Source: Opisthorchis felineus
Lineage: Eukaryota; Platyhelminthes; Trematoda; Opisthorchiida; Opisthorchiidae
Direction of reading: 5' to 3'
Assembly (NCBI GenBank): GCA_004794785.1
Contig: SJOL01009709.1
Coordinates: forward strand, 279,177 to 343,176
DNA length: 64,000 nucleotides
Of this stretch, positions 1-12,200 are shown piece after piece (position 1 is the first letter of the stretch; each line of letters starts with the position of its first letter). The notes beneath the pieces are model-generated. The model saw only the letters and a list, made by a program, of their open reading frames with translations. It had not been told where the DNA came from and did not search any database. Position numbers and translations under genes: made by a program.

Positions 1-1094
1 GTAAACTGTTATTGCATAATATGGAGAAGACCACAAAGAAGTGAGAATCTGATAAAAATATATTTTGGGAACCTGTCCTAAAAAGCGGTACACAGCACCG
101 AAAACTGACCCGGAGGGTTTTGGTTCCTCTCGTAAAGCTTGGAGGTTTAATCGGAGAGCAGCACTTTTGTAGTTGACCCCCTTGCAAATGCAGTTTTCCC
201 GTTAAAGTTCAGACAATACAAAATTACTCGCCCCGAACGAGCACAATCAAGGCCAAGTTGTACGTTTCCTGTGTTAAAATCGGTGGTCCCTGTTGCGCTG
301 TTATAAATGGTATTTGTGGAAGCGAACGGAGTCAATCCGTTTCAGACCAGGTACCATATTTTCAAAACTCTGCCTTCTGCATAACTGAAACAAGTAGAAT
401 GTGGTGTGTGTACCAATATATCAACAATCTGTGTTCTATACGCCAAAAGGGACTGATTATTTCGAGTCGGACTCTTAGACTCGAGTCACATATGAACCAT
501 AAAGTGAAGGCAATCGTCTGGAACGTATGCAGGAAAATAGCAACTTTGTAGATTTTGAATTACACTGGATTATATATTCTTCAGGTTGATTTGGCGACCT
601 CTGGTCCGGATCACATTTATTTGAGATCCAACGTAATTATCTTTTATATAACCACATAACGGAAAGGTTTTCTTGTTATTGCATGACAATGAAAACGCGC
701 TGACTTACTCAAAGTTAAAAATACTCAATCCGAAGCCCACTCATGTGCACTTGTTGTAAAATATCCATAAATGGAACTCAGCGCTTCTGCCTATACGTCC
801 CTGACCTTACACTGTTTATCGGTGGGCGAACACATGCAGAAGCGAATGCACAGAGATCAGAAATATCGTGGCAGGTGAGGAGATAGTTTCGTCGGTGTGT
901 TAGCGGACTGTCCTCCATGCACTTATTAAGCATGAGCACACTATACACTGGCTTCCATTCAGGATCACCTCACACAAATCACGCATTGACGTCACGATGC
1001 AAGTCCCTTAGCTAGGTCAATTTTTCTAAGCCAAATGATCAGCGGTGCGTAAAGGAAGTTGACTGAGCTGACCTGCTTATTAACAAATTTTCCG
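1..1094. other. No gene seen
   Basis: Only short ORFs open by chance. No splice-flanked coding block, repeat or RNA gene was recognised. Confidence 0.5.
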
Positions 1095-1265
1095 TTGAGA
1101 TTTCGTCCTGCCAGTGAGGCAAGTCTATGCCAAAATGTCAAGAAGCGCCGTACGGGCATTTCTTCCTTTTTGGAAATCATCAGCAGTGCGCATCTTATGA
1201 AACTTCACTTGGGTGTTTCGAACCAGCGACCATCCGGCTAGTGGTTGAACACCTAACAGTTCGAC
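1095..1265 (-). repeat. tRNA-derived SINE-like repeat with hammerhead-like core
   Basis: On the minus strand an A-box-like stretch (about 1245-1260) is followed by a canonical B box, GGTTCGAAACACC (1212-1224). About 30 nt later comes CTGATGA (1177-1183), then a TTCC/GGAA hairpin, then GAAA (1159-1162), then a GCC/GGC hairpin (1147-1158). This is the order of a hammerhead: CUGAUGA, stem II, GAAA, stem III. The layout of pol III boxes plus hammerhead is that of the schistosome SM-alpha SINE. Here GAAAC is GAAAT and the GUC cleavage triplet is not preserved, so this copy is probably inactive. Confidence 0.6.
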
Positions 1266-4200
1266 CTCAAATCTTTAAACAACAGTGTGATTAGCTGTCA
1301 CTTAGACGGGATGTAGCGTCCATCATTCTCCAATTACAGAATCATCATTTACAGACTGCTGGGTGAATCGATCGATGGCGTAAGCAGGCTTAATTTTCCA
1401 ATCGAGTAGTTCATGTCACCAAGGAACCCGTCACTTCTACTACACGTCACAATCAAACTTTGTCAGTTTTACCGGGTTCTGAACGCTGTGCTTCTGCACA
1501 GCAGTCGTCTACAGGAAGTTAGGTTTGAAATGCAACACCCACTGAAATGTAGTGGGTCTATCCATGACACACCGCTCTCCCGAATCGCACACTGAAGTGC
1601 ATCAAAACAGTCTGGACATCGACATGTTTGCTGCCTGAACAGACCAACAAAGTTTCAACTCTTGTCTTAGGACGGAAGCGTTTATTTGCAAGTTCAACCA
1701 CTTCTATAATGCTCTGTATATAATCTGCAGCTTCCAGTAGAACGGCGGCTTACCCAGTAAGTTTCGCTCAGCGAGAGAGACACCTGATTCTTTGTGAATG
1801 TTGTAAAAACATCATGCTACTAAACGGTCTTAGTACATTCAGCTACCAACGATCTTTTCACCCTGGTTCATCGACAAGATGAATCAACGTATTCGGATAT
1901 CGCAGGACCAGTTTCGTGATTTGTCATTAGACGAACCCATGTGAGCCTCGATCAATAATTTATTTGACCATTAGCGAAAACACGATACACAGCAGTAAAA
2001 TAATGCACCAAACGTTTTTCCGAAGACCCATCACTGCACACAGACATGTACACCTAAGATATAATAATGTGAATGATAATGGTCTATTACACTACGCAAA
2101 TAGAATCCTTTGGTAACTACACTGGTGGTTCTAAAGTGCGTTCATCATGTTTCTGGTTCATTTTACTTATAGCTCTTCCTGTGAACTGTGAGAGCTTGTG
2201 ATATATTAGAGCTTCGTTTTTTTATTAGCTGAAGAAATCGTGGATTTGCTATCCAACAAGATAAACGGTTTGGTAGCATAGAGTCAAGCATAGCTCAAAC
2301 AACTCGTGATGCAAACCTAGTGGATTTTATGTTATCAAAAATACTGACCTAACCAATGTCTCGGGCTAATGAACAAGATATCTCTCAAGCCTCACAGCTG
2401 GCTTCGTAACAGGAAGTTTTGTCGGTTGATTAAGGCTTTCCTAAAATCAATAATGAATAGCTGTGGGATCATAGCGTGCACAGCAGCCAAACAATAAGGG
2501 GATTTGATGAGTAAACAGATTTCTATCGTTGTTGCTGGTTGGACTTGGAGTGTTAAAACCTATGAGCTCAGCTGCAGAAAAAGCAGGTATCCTTTGCTTC
2601 AAACTTACGCTACCCTCCATCACATGCCCACCGGCCTTTGGCTGTGTTCGCTTGGCTTTCCAACAAGCAGATACCTAAGGATTCGAACAATTCACCAGAG
2701 AAATATCTCGGTCTTAGTGCATACTACTGGTGAATGCGACCGTTTCCGCTTCGCAACAAACTGACTGCTAATGAGCCGAGTGTATGCAAACTTAACAGGA
2801 AATTTCAGTCGATCGTTCGCCGAGGCGACGAGATTTCCCTGGTTTGTGCAACGATTTAGGTAGAGCGACTCACCAATGATAATCATCAGTCTGCTCATTC
2901 AGCGTTGGTGAATTAAGCTGTTGAGAAAAACATCAACGACCGTCAGTAGAAATTCGAGAATGCGTCACAGCATGCAGAAGGTCTAATGGACTAAAATCAC
3001 TCACCGGCATCTTTTGGTAGCAGTGTTTGCTGGATTTGGTTGGCTTTCTGTCAGTGTGTTAATGTCATATCAGTAATATATTATGAAAACCATCTGGTGC
3101 AGAGTCACAGATTCAGCTGCATTAACGTATAGACATCTAGTAGGCCATTAAGGGAAACCTACTGGTCGCAAGAGGGTCCAATCTGATATATTGTAAAACC
3201 CTGATTCAAAACAGATTTCTTGTACTAAATTTCAAAGCACCTCTGCAAATCCTTAAGGTTCATATAATGTCATCCCTGTATCGAGTCTTCGTGTCTAAAC
3301 ATACAGTATCCGCGCGCAATGGGTCTTCTCAGTCATATAATGAAAGCATACCACTATTATTTGCTGAAGTATGTGTCATCACAACCGACTTCCCCAATAT
3401 CCATTTCCTTTTTCCGTGACTAGCAAACGGGGGCGTTCTTTGACAACTAGAAGTCAGTCGGCTTCGAGATTTTCTGTGTTAGAGTAAGCTTATATTTTAC
3501 TATTCTGATTCATTACATCTGAACGTCAGTGTCGGTAAACTACTGATTTTGCAGACGTAGGCGCACTCGTTCACTGAAGCCTTATGTGATTTCAAATATC
3601 TTGATCATACATCTTCGTTAATTGCAATTCAGAGACTACATGGCACACTGATCCAGTAGTCAGAGCACCGGAGTGCGTTTCACGAGTGGGTAAATTGCGT
3701 CTTGGTGTGAGCGTTCCGTGCACAAGCGACGACAGAATGCCTCATCTAAAGAGCGAAGATGTTCCATAGATAAACCACTTTTTTCTACTAACCACAGTTC
3801 GAAGCTGATTGAAGACCTCTGACCGTTTTGACCGACTGGGTAGGTAAAGAAGACATATGAGAAGAAAACGCCCAAAGCATATTGTCGATCCAAACGTCCC
3901 CACAACCAAATGCAGAGAATTTTGGCCACCTATGTTCTCTCCCTAACAAGTGTAGTGTTGTTATTCATAGCCGTCGCGTATATACGGTAGGCCCCCAAAG
4001 TGTTACTCGAGAAGAATTCGTGATACTATGCGGTTTCATTGCCGATAAATACATCTGAGGCATTGGGCTCGGTTAGGAAACGTGATAGCCTGCCGGCAAT
4101 TTCGTTCACATTTTCCTGTCTTACACGGCGCCTTACCCTCTATCATAAGGCGGTTGACTTAATGTGATTCGTAGAGGTCAAGGGCGATAGTTAAAACGAG

Positions 4201-5739
4201 TTAAAGGGCTGCATTGCTGATATGAAAAGAATTCTAGCCAGAACCACTTCTTCATTGTCGTTGCCCTCTTTTGGCAAAATATGAACTGGAAACACTTATA
4301 TTTTCTCTGTATAGGGAGGCCAAAGTATACATAAATGCGTCAAAATGTACAAATTATTACCACTACAATATATGTGAGGTGAAAATAGCCGACGGTTTGT
4401 GTTGCATATTATTGTACTGTCGTACTGCTAGATGACGCCCTCTTGTACTTTAGTAGATTGCTTTTATTCCCGCACCAAATATCTTTCATAGGGTAACGAA
4501 AAATTAACCGAGTTAAAAACTCGTAATGAAGTCGGATTTGTGGATTTGTCAGCTGAGTGCTGTTTAGAAGCAGATATCAAAGCTGTTACAACTGAGGGAT
4601 AGAAATGTTTTAGGCAAATGTTTAGCCAACTATACAGTTGGTGGCATTCTGCACCCTACTCTTCGCTAACAGTTTGCCTAAATAATGACCACTGGCGTCG
4701 GTAATAGAGTAATTAACGACATCAGCGACCATTTTCCACCTCTACCACTCCCTCTATTACGGTCTTAGACCGATTAATCAGTCATATTCATCTAGACTGC
4801 GACCACGGCAGGAGGGGAAATGGAGTGACTTTCGGGTTAAAATGTGACGGCCTAATGTTAACCAATCGGTTGTAATAAAGTGCATAAATAAATATATTTT
4901 TCTGATTGGCCGTTTAAAATTTCACAAAAACGGACTAAGGAGCATCGTCTTTTTAGCGCAAAGAGGACGAAGCAGTCCATTTCTGACAAAGTCTACGTGC
5001 TGTGATTTTTTTCAGTTGGGAAGTACATGCTTCGGAGTTTTACTACTCTTCCTAATTATATACAGCAAATGATGTAACTGAGAATCATTTCAGAGTTAGA
5101 TAGTTCAGAAGCATTTGTTGAACCGCATAAAGTGTAGAGTTTGGGGAAGAGATTAATAAGGGAGTACGGTACTTATTTGTGAATTTCGGTTGACATTAAA
5201 GTCTACCATCGCATTCAACAAAAGGAGAGTTATTTCGACAGCGCTTCTGTTCGTGGTCAGAGTTTGGTTGTTTTCTTGGCTAATGCGACCTTATCAACGT
5301 CCCAGTTATTAAATAGCCTGCTTTCCATATTTTTCCCCCTTCAGGACGTGAACTTCTGCGTCTTTTAGATGGATTGTTAAGCGTTATATTGCCAATTAAT
5401 GCTCATCCATACAACCGGGGCCAAAGAAGGATGAAATCGTTTCTTCGAGAACGCTAACTTGGCACTGAGGGCAGTGCAAATGGGTGGCAACCGCTGTAAT
5501 GAATTGCCATTTAAGACATCCTACGGCGCATTATGGCATGAGGTCACTAAACAAGAACGTGAGCAGTATCACACTGTTCCTACTTTCTCATATCTACTGG
5601 GAATCATCATGACCAGTGATTGATCAACGCGTGAACAGCACGGAGATTCAGCATGCTTGGAATATTTTCTTCAGACAGAAAGTACACTACTTTGGAAGAG
5701 TTTATCCCAAATTACAAAATTCTCCAAGTGCCTGCCAAG
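1266..5739. other. Intergenic, nothing recognised
   Basis: The longest ORF is 89 codons (3660-3929, minus) and shows no family pattern. Some of this may be very old repeat sequence. Confidence 0.5.
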
Positions 5740-6545
5740 GCTTTGTATTAGTTCCTATTGTAGAGTGACAGATGAGGTCAATGCACGAATCCACAAGGTC
5801 TGGGTCGCGTTTGCTAATTTGCGATACCTATGGTGGCGAAGCCGTATATTCCTAAATCTCAAAGGGAGGTATGTGTCAGGCTACATGAGGGGCTGTTTTT
5901 ACATATGGCTGTGAGACCTGGCATGTTTGAACAGCGAACTGAGATATCTTCATGTCTTCGACAAAAGTTCTCCCGGAACCATTGATCGTGTGGGTTGATA
6001 TCCGTAACGAAGCAGTTAAAAAGCAAGTGTTTGCTTGTGCAACAGGACTCCTACCCAGTGTCCGGCGCCAGAAGCTGCACTGGTTAGACCATTTGTTGCG
6101 CATGCAGAACTATCGTTTGCCGCAGACAATGCTGTTTGCCATACCCAGCTCAGAGTGGCGGAAGCAGAGAGGTGGCCAACCTTGGACCTGGCAGGGGGTA
6201 GGAGAGAGATTACGAAAAGTCTGGGAGCTGTCGTTATGACTCATCTTCCAGGATGGGGTGCGCATATTCCCCACTACGTTTGGTTGGTGACGCCCCAAGA
6301 TGTCTGCTAATCGATGTTAATAGCGTTTTTGTTGTCAGTTTCTATCCTTATTGCCTGAATGAGTATCTGGAGATGTAGGCACATCAAAATGATTGTGGTA
6401 GGCTGGCACTAAGTTGCTTCTCCGTCCATTTTTATTCTTTTCTTCCAAATAAGGCTTCAAATAAACCATCGTTGTATGGCATCTAAGCATCATTGTTCAA
6501 CAATGGCGTCATTCTGTCGGTCATGACGATGATGATGATGCTAAA
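5740..6545 (+). mobile_element. 3' fragment of the same RTE-like LINE family
   Basis: DNA from about 5755 (GAGTGACAGATGAGG) onward aligns by eye with the 35400-36190 part of the LINE at 33.7 kb. It includes HARIHKVWVAFANLRYLWW, RLPQTMLF, a W-K-Q-R-G-G-Q block, and a shared 3' UTR (TGCCTGAATGAGT, GATTGTGGTA, TTCTCCGTCCA). It ends in GATGATGATGATG. The fragment is strongly diverged, with stops and frameshifts, so it appears to be an old dead-on-arrival copy. It shows that the family is dispersed in this genome. Confidence 0.8.
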
Positions 6546-6989
6546 ATTTCGAGTTTTAGATCTAATTCTGAGGATTCTGTGACCCACTGAACAGTTTTCT
6601 GGTTGCCCTCGACACCGGTTGTCGTTTCGAATTTCATGCCAATATAGTATAAATAACAAACTGGAGTGGTTTTTCTTCCATAACAAGTAGCTTTTTGTGG
6701 CTAGCTTCGAGGGTGGCACTGTAGCATCTACAAAGGTGTACTGCCGATCCCACCGGATTCAAAATAAGTGTTGGCTTGCATGTCGTGCCGACCAAAAAAT
6801 GACGTGTTCCGGAAGTGGCTGAATATACCCGTGGAAGTCATGAGAAAGGTACGTGTACAATTTTTCCTCGTTAATGCTGGACACTACCCTTTTGGAGGCT
6901 TTATCACCAGCTTCCAATTTTTGTTACCCTGGTCGCCAAAACAGCCAGCTAGAGCTTGAAGTCCAATTTCAGGGTCAGTATGATCAGCT

Positions 6990-8610
6990 ATCCATGTTAG
7001 TACTCGCCTCTAAACCGAATGTAGAACAACTAAAATCAGCAGCAGTTAACTCATGCTACCAATGAAAAGAGTGAGGCTCTTTGCTGTGAATTCGTTTATC
7101 AGCAAACACGAACTAAGCAGTCACAAGTCATTAGACTGAAAAGTAGACACACAGTCCAAAAACTGAACATTCTTACGCGTCATCTTGAAATTTTCTGGAT
7201 ATTCATTGACTACTGTCAGGACTCCGTAATAAAGTTTACCTTCCATCAAATGCAGAGGCGGAGCATAGACACCAAAACATAGGCTACTCGTATGCTTCAT
7301 CAGTAGTATCCACCGTTACACCAACACATCGGCTAAAAACTCAAGCCTATGCAGCACTTAACAAGAGAAAATTTCGAGGCCCTAGAACATTTGCAGCAGA
7401 AATGCCAACTTTTACCGTTTAAGCCAGATAGAGGAGCAGGAATTTTCTTGATGTATAAACCTGACCCCAATTTAAGTAAATGAAATTCGGGGAAGACAAG
7501 ATGCCGGTGACTGAAACAGCAATGTCTAAATCGCTACGTCTTTAACACTCCGGAAACATTGATACCAATACTTTTGAACGTGTTCGCCATACTGGTGCAA
7601 CAATTCCTTGGCTTTATGGTCTCCCGAAAGTGCATAACCTTCAGGCCCATCCTCGATATGTCTAATTCTCCTTATGATGTCTTGGCTAAATGGGTTGTCA
7701 GTCTGTTTGAAGCAATCAGGAGAGAATGCTCACACAGCCTGAGAGAGAGCTTTGATTTCATCAATCAGAGTAAGCAGCTGAAGTTTGATAAGCACTCTAT
7801 CTTCTCCCTGAATGTCGAGCCATTGTTTAAAAACATACCACTAACTGAGACAATAGACCATGATTGGGACTTGATTAATTGCAAAAGTAAGGATATTCCC
7901 ATTTGGATTCCTATCTCGGATCTTCAGTAACTAATGCTGCTCTGTATCAACAGTGCCCAATCTACTTGCAACAATCAAATTTTTCGGCAAAAGTATGGCG
8001 TCTCGATGGGGTCCCCTTTAGGTCCCATGTTGGCAAATTTTTTTCATGAACAAACTCGAGACCCAAAAATTAAACACACTCAATGAATAGTTCATACTGT
8101 ATTTTCACTACGATCCCAATAAAAGGTGGCTCATTTGCTGAACTAATTACCAGAAGGATTGGGAACCCTGTTGATACGGCACACATGGCTCCTAATGTGT
8201 TTGAGCTTCAACTCCAGCCCCACTACCAGGTTCCGTTTGAAGGACAAATTATCACAGTTTACCACCAACTTTTGTGTGTACTCATTTGTATTATAGTGCC
8301 GAGCATCATACGTTGGTCGCACGACAAGGCATTTGTCAGACAGAATTCTTGAACACAATCCCGTGTCTCTGAGTGGTAGCTGGAAGAAACCAGGCTCAAG
8401 TGCAATTGCATGACATTTGGCCGAAACCAGTCGTCATAGACAAAGACCAAGCCTTCGCTACCATATACCGGGTACCTCTAAACCGATCACGACTGGCACA
8501 ATTCAGACTACTATCGATTGCAGAGGCGATTGGAATCCAACTGGTGGATCCATAACTATGCGTCCCAATTAAACTTGTTTGACCTCTGAACTTGAACTGG
8601 CCTGCGAAAA
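6990..8610 (+). mobile_element. Penelope-like element (RT plus GIY-YIG endonuclease), decayed
   Basis: Pieces in several frames follow Penelope order. PFKPDRGAGIFL (about 7417) matches the F-x-x-DKG block. FRPILDMSNSPYDVLAKWV (about 7648-7705) is the typical Penelope RPIL...GSPY...L block. IFSLNVEPLFKNIPL follows, then YGVSMGSPLGPMLANFF (7991-8045). The expected YVDD core is replaced by YDPN near 8110. After a deletion, the GIY-YIG nuclease appears as CRASYVGRTTRHLSDRILEH (8297-8355). The tail is IYRVPLNRSRLAQFRLL...AEAIGI and LNLNWP, ending near 8605. Penelope elements use this nuclease for target-primed insertion. Several stops and frameshifts show it is dead. Confidence 0.85.
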
Positions 8611-9159
8611 ATCCTGTCCCACAAGCTTTTCTGACATTGATGTCACTTGGTTGATTACGTCATCCATTGACCTACCCCTCATTCAAACCCCCTTCACTTG
8701 ATTTCTATTTTACTAAAGTGTATGTATCTCCGGTTTCAACTTTTTTCACCTGATTTTTGACACCACATAATTTGTGATGTATTAGCCAACAGAAACAATC
8801 ACAGAAAACAAGCTTTGTTCTCGACCTTCGTTGTTCTCAAAAGGATCGTTCCCTCCATGTTCACATTTTGTTTGTACGTCACTATCGGTTAGACACTCGA
8901 ACACATCACATATTCAACATGTACTAATAACTAAAGATTTTGCTGCAAGTCTGCTATTCAATTGAATGAAAGTGAATTGAAATTACAATTTGCCCAAACA
9001 CTAGGTAAAATGTTTTCGCGGGGTGCTGTCAGTGACAACACTGCTAGACAGTGTCCTAAAATCTCGCGATGGAGGACGTTTCTCATTCCGGTCCACGTCA
9101 ATTTCGTTTGAACAGTCATCAGCCAGTTCAGGCGAAAATACTCTGGTTAGCTCACATCA

Positions 9160-9280
9160 AAGGGAGGAAGCGCTGAACCTGAGTTTCGCTGCGGATAGAG
9201 CTCATCAGCAGTGCATATCCTTAATTTTAACTCCGGACATCGGATACGCAGGGTGATCATGTTACCACTACTTCACCTGA
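9160..9280 (-). repeat. Second tRNA-SINE-like repeat with hammerhead-like core
   Basis: On the minus strand an A-box-like GTGAAGTAGTGGTAAC (9261-9277) is followed by a degenerate B box, GGAGTTAAAATT (about 9224-9235). Next come ATGCACTGCTGATGAG, a GCT/AGC stem II and GAAAC (9183-9187). It shares ATGCxCACTGCTGATGA and GCGCTTC with the 1.1 kb copy, so the two are probably one family. Between GAAAC and the putative cleavage region the stem III pairing is poor. Confidence 0.55.
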
Positions 9281-12200
9281 GCACTCTGAACACGTGAATT
9301 TTCACGTCTGAATATTTGATAACATTTACGCTTGAGCGATTTGATTTGTTTGCACGACGCCTCAGACGACCACGCAGTCACTGTTCCGGTTGGGTCGATC
9401 GATTGTGCAGCCTGACTTCCAAACGGAAGCTTGAAACCTTCTCGACAATTTTTTATTAATCTTTGGTCTTTTCGAGGATTAGTAAAATTCAAGTTTAGAT
9501 TCCCATTCATCAAAGGTTATTCCATAACCACTGCAGCAGCATTCCATTTCTAATTATTAGCAGGGTGGCATTCACATACCCTCTATTGCAACGTTTCCGG
9601 GATAACGATCACAATTAACCTGAGTGGTCACCTCATGATGAGCTCACTTAAGCCGATGACCTTTTGTAACCCCAGACTCTGCAGGCCTCCTGCATCTAAC
9701 ATTTATCATGATGTTTGTTGATACTACTAACGGAGCACTCAGAACTTGCAGCTTTTTTCTGTATTCCATGAGAACTATAACCACAACCTGTCCCGGTACA
9801 CGAACATATTTTCAGATGCACTGGAATGTCGATGAATGTTTTTCGCCTTCGTGGTCAGAATGCGCGAGGAAATTGCAACTTTTAATTGCGGATCGCGTTT
9901 TACACCAAACACCTCGTTTATTTATACCTATACTTGAAACATTCGGTCAAATTTTAAACTCAGTACTGCGAGTGCTCATATTAGTGAACTTGCCTACAAG
10001 TCTAGATCCCTAAATGTTAGTACTTTTGTTGTGAGCCCACGGATACCAGTTAGATGAAGTTGAAACTTCTAGGTTTCTACTATGCTTCCGGAAATGCGAG
10101 TTAATTTATCATTTCAAAACTGAAAACTACATACAACCCTTGCTGTAATCGTCACTAATGCCACCCCTATAAATGCAAACACCCTTTGAATGTCAAAATG
10201 CTTAGTCGAAATAAAATTGAGAGGCGTAGCTGAAAATGTAGCATGAATTTATATTACGTGCTGGTCCACGATTGGTGATAAAAAATGGATAAATTTCTGA
10301 AACCTTGAGGTTCACAACAATTCCTTTTTCTTTTTCTATAAGGTGCGATAATTCTGGCAGATGTGAGAGCGAAAGCATAGATGTACAGTTGGAATCTTGG
10401 TGAAGGTTACTTGTTGATGAAAAGGGCATACAATATTTAAAAGTCGCTTCTTAGAGGCCATCGCGAAGGGAGCCTGCTGTTTTGAAATCAGTAATAAATA
10501 GTCCGTGGTTATGCTCATCGACCCGCGCTATGGAGCAAGCTGATTATCAGTGGCTGTCGCTAGATCTTTCTATTGATGGAGCCCATTGACGCACGAAAAA
10601 TTATCACTGATCGTGACCACAAGAAAGAATGCACTGTGACACTGAAATGCGTAAATAGACCTCCATCCCTTAAAGTGGCAAGAAAAGAATCCCATACCAT
10701 TCAATAGATATTAATGCGCACTAGGCACACGTGTCTTGTCTTTATTATTACCGGTAAAAATATTAAATGTAGGAGTTTTGGAGCGCTCGCGATTGTGACA
10801 CATCAAATTTAGTGTGATCAGGAAATAGCCTCGCCACCTGATCGACGTTAGTGACCGGCCCACCCACAGTTTAAAGCGAACTTTTATATATTGAAATAAA
10901 ACAAAACCAATGAAATTAATTGCTAATGAATGAACGTGTTATTACGTGAAAATGTGGTGGCCGCAGCACTCCTGTAGGAGCAAAACTATTCATTTGTTTC
11001 TATTGTCTCAATCTTTGCGCAGTCGTAGAAAACACTAATTGCCTAGGCTGTTTGTAAACACAGAAATTGGTGATTGCATTGTGAAATACCACCTGCGGCA
11101 AACGTGACCCACAGCGTAAGGACTTAGAGAGCAATCGTTAACAGCTCTTGTTCCTAGCGGGTCATTCAAGATCCGCATGCCAACAGCACAACTCCTCCAG
11201 CAAAGCAGCGGCTATTTGGACTGCAGTGCAAGACCAGTAGCAGCAGCGTGAATGCAATTTATATTTTCCACGCGATATACAGTATTCCATACCAACAGCT
11301 GTGATAATGTTGTAATCCATTAGGACGAAATGATCAACCGCTGGGCTGCATATTCCCCAGGCGAATTCAAGCTGACACTAACTACTTTTATTCCTAAGAA
11401 ATATCATAATCCGCTTGGTCAAAATGGATCTCAGCTACCTTGTTTTCAACCCCTATACTTGCTAACTTTAATATTTATCCTTAAGTAATCGAAAACAAAA
11501 CTAAATTTGTTCAGCAAATGGCTGCTGATGAAACATTGGTTAATGATGGTATCATTTCCTGGTTGGTGTGCGTATTAGAAAACAGCTTTAAGAGAACCAA
11601 GTTGTATGAAACTTACTCTACATCACCCACGTTTACAGCTGCCACTGATAAGATCAGACACTTTCCGGTTTCTACAGATCAAATGTACACATCAAACCAG
11701 TGGATCGGAACATACTTTCAGAAATTGTATTTATTGGCCCTCTTTGTTAGTGCTCTAAATGTTCCAGCATGAGTTCATCGTTTGCCATTAAAAAGATATT
11801 TTCCGCTAACCAGACGATATATACATATGTTACTGCAGAGTCTGATCTTGGTTCGGTCAAAGCGTACGTTGTAGTCAGGTCCGAACAGCGGTTGAGATTG
11901 CGCGAGTTGGCAGAAGGTCGCAATTAATGTGGCGCAAAAACGTTGTATTCACTGTCACGACAAATTTGCATACCATTAGTGCTGAATAACCAACCTGTTT
12001 GATTACAAAAACGAATCACTCCAACTCCGGCCGATATTCTTGGTCAGATAGGGAATCTAATAAGTTCGCGCTGCATACTTGTCTCTCAGTGACGTACGGA
12101 CTCCAGACTTACGAAGCCATTCCAGTGTTTACTCCACTGACCCTTATGGACGACAACAGGTAACCCACCACCAAACCCAACAAAACAACCAAGTGGACAC

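Noticed and set aside
9085..9120. CTGATGA followed by GAAA on the minus strand near 9.1 kb
   Set aside because: The ten bases between cannot form stem II. It is probably chance.
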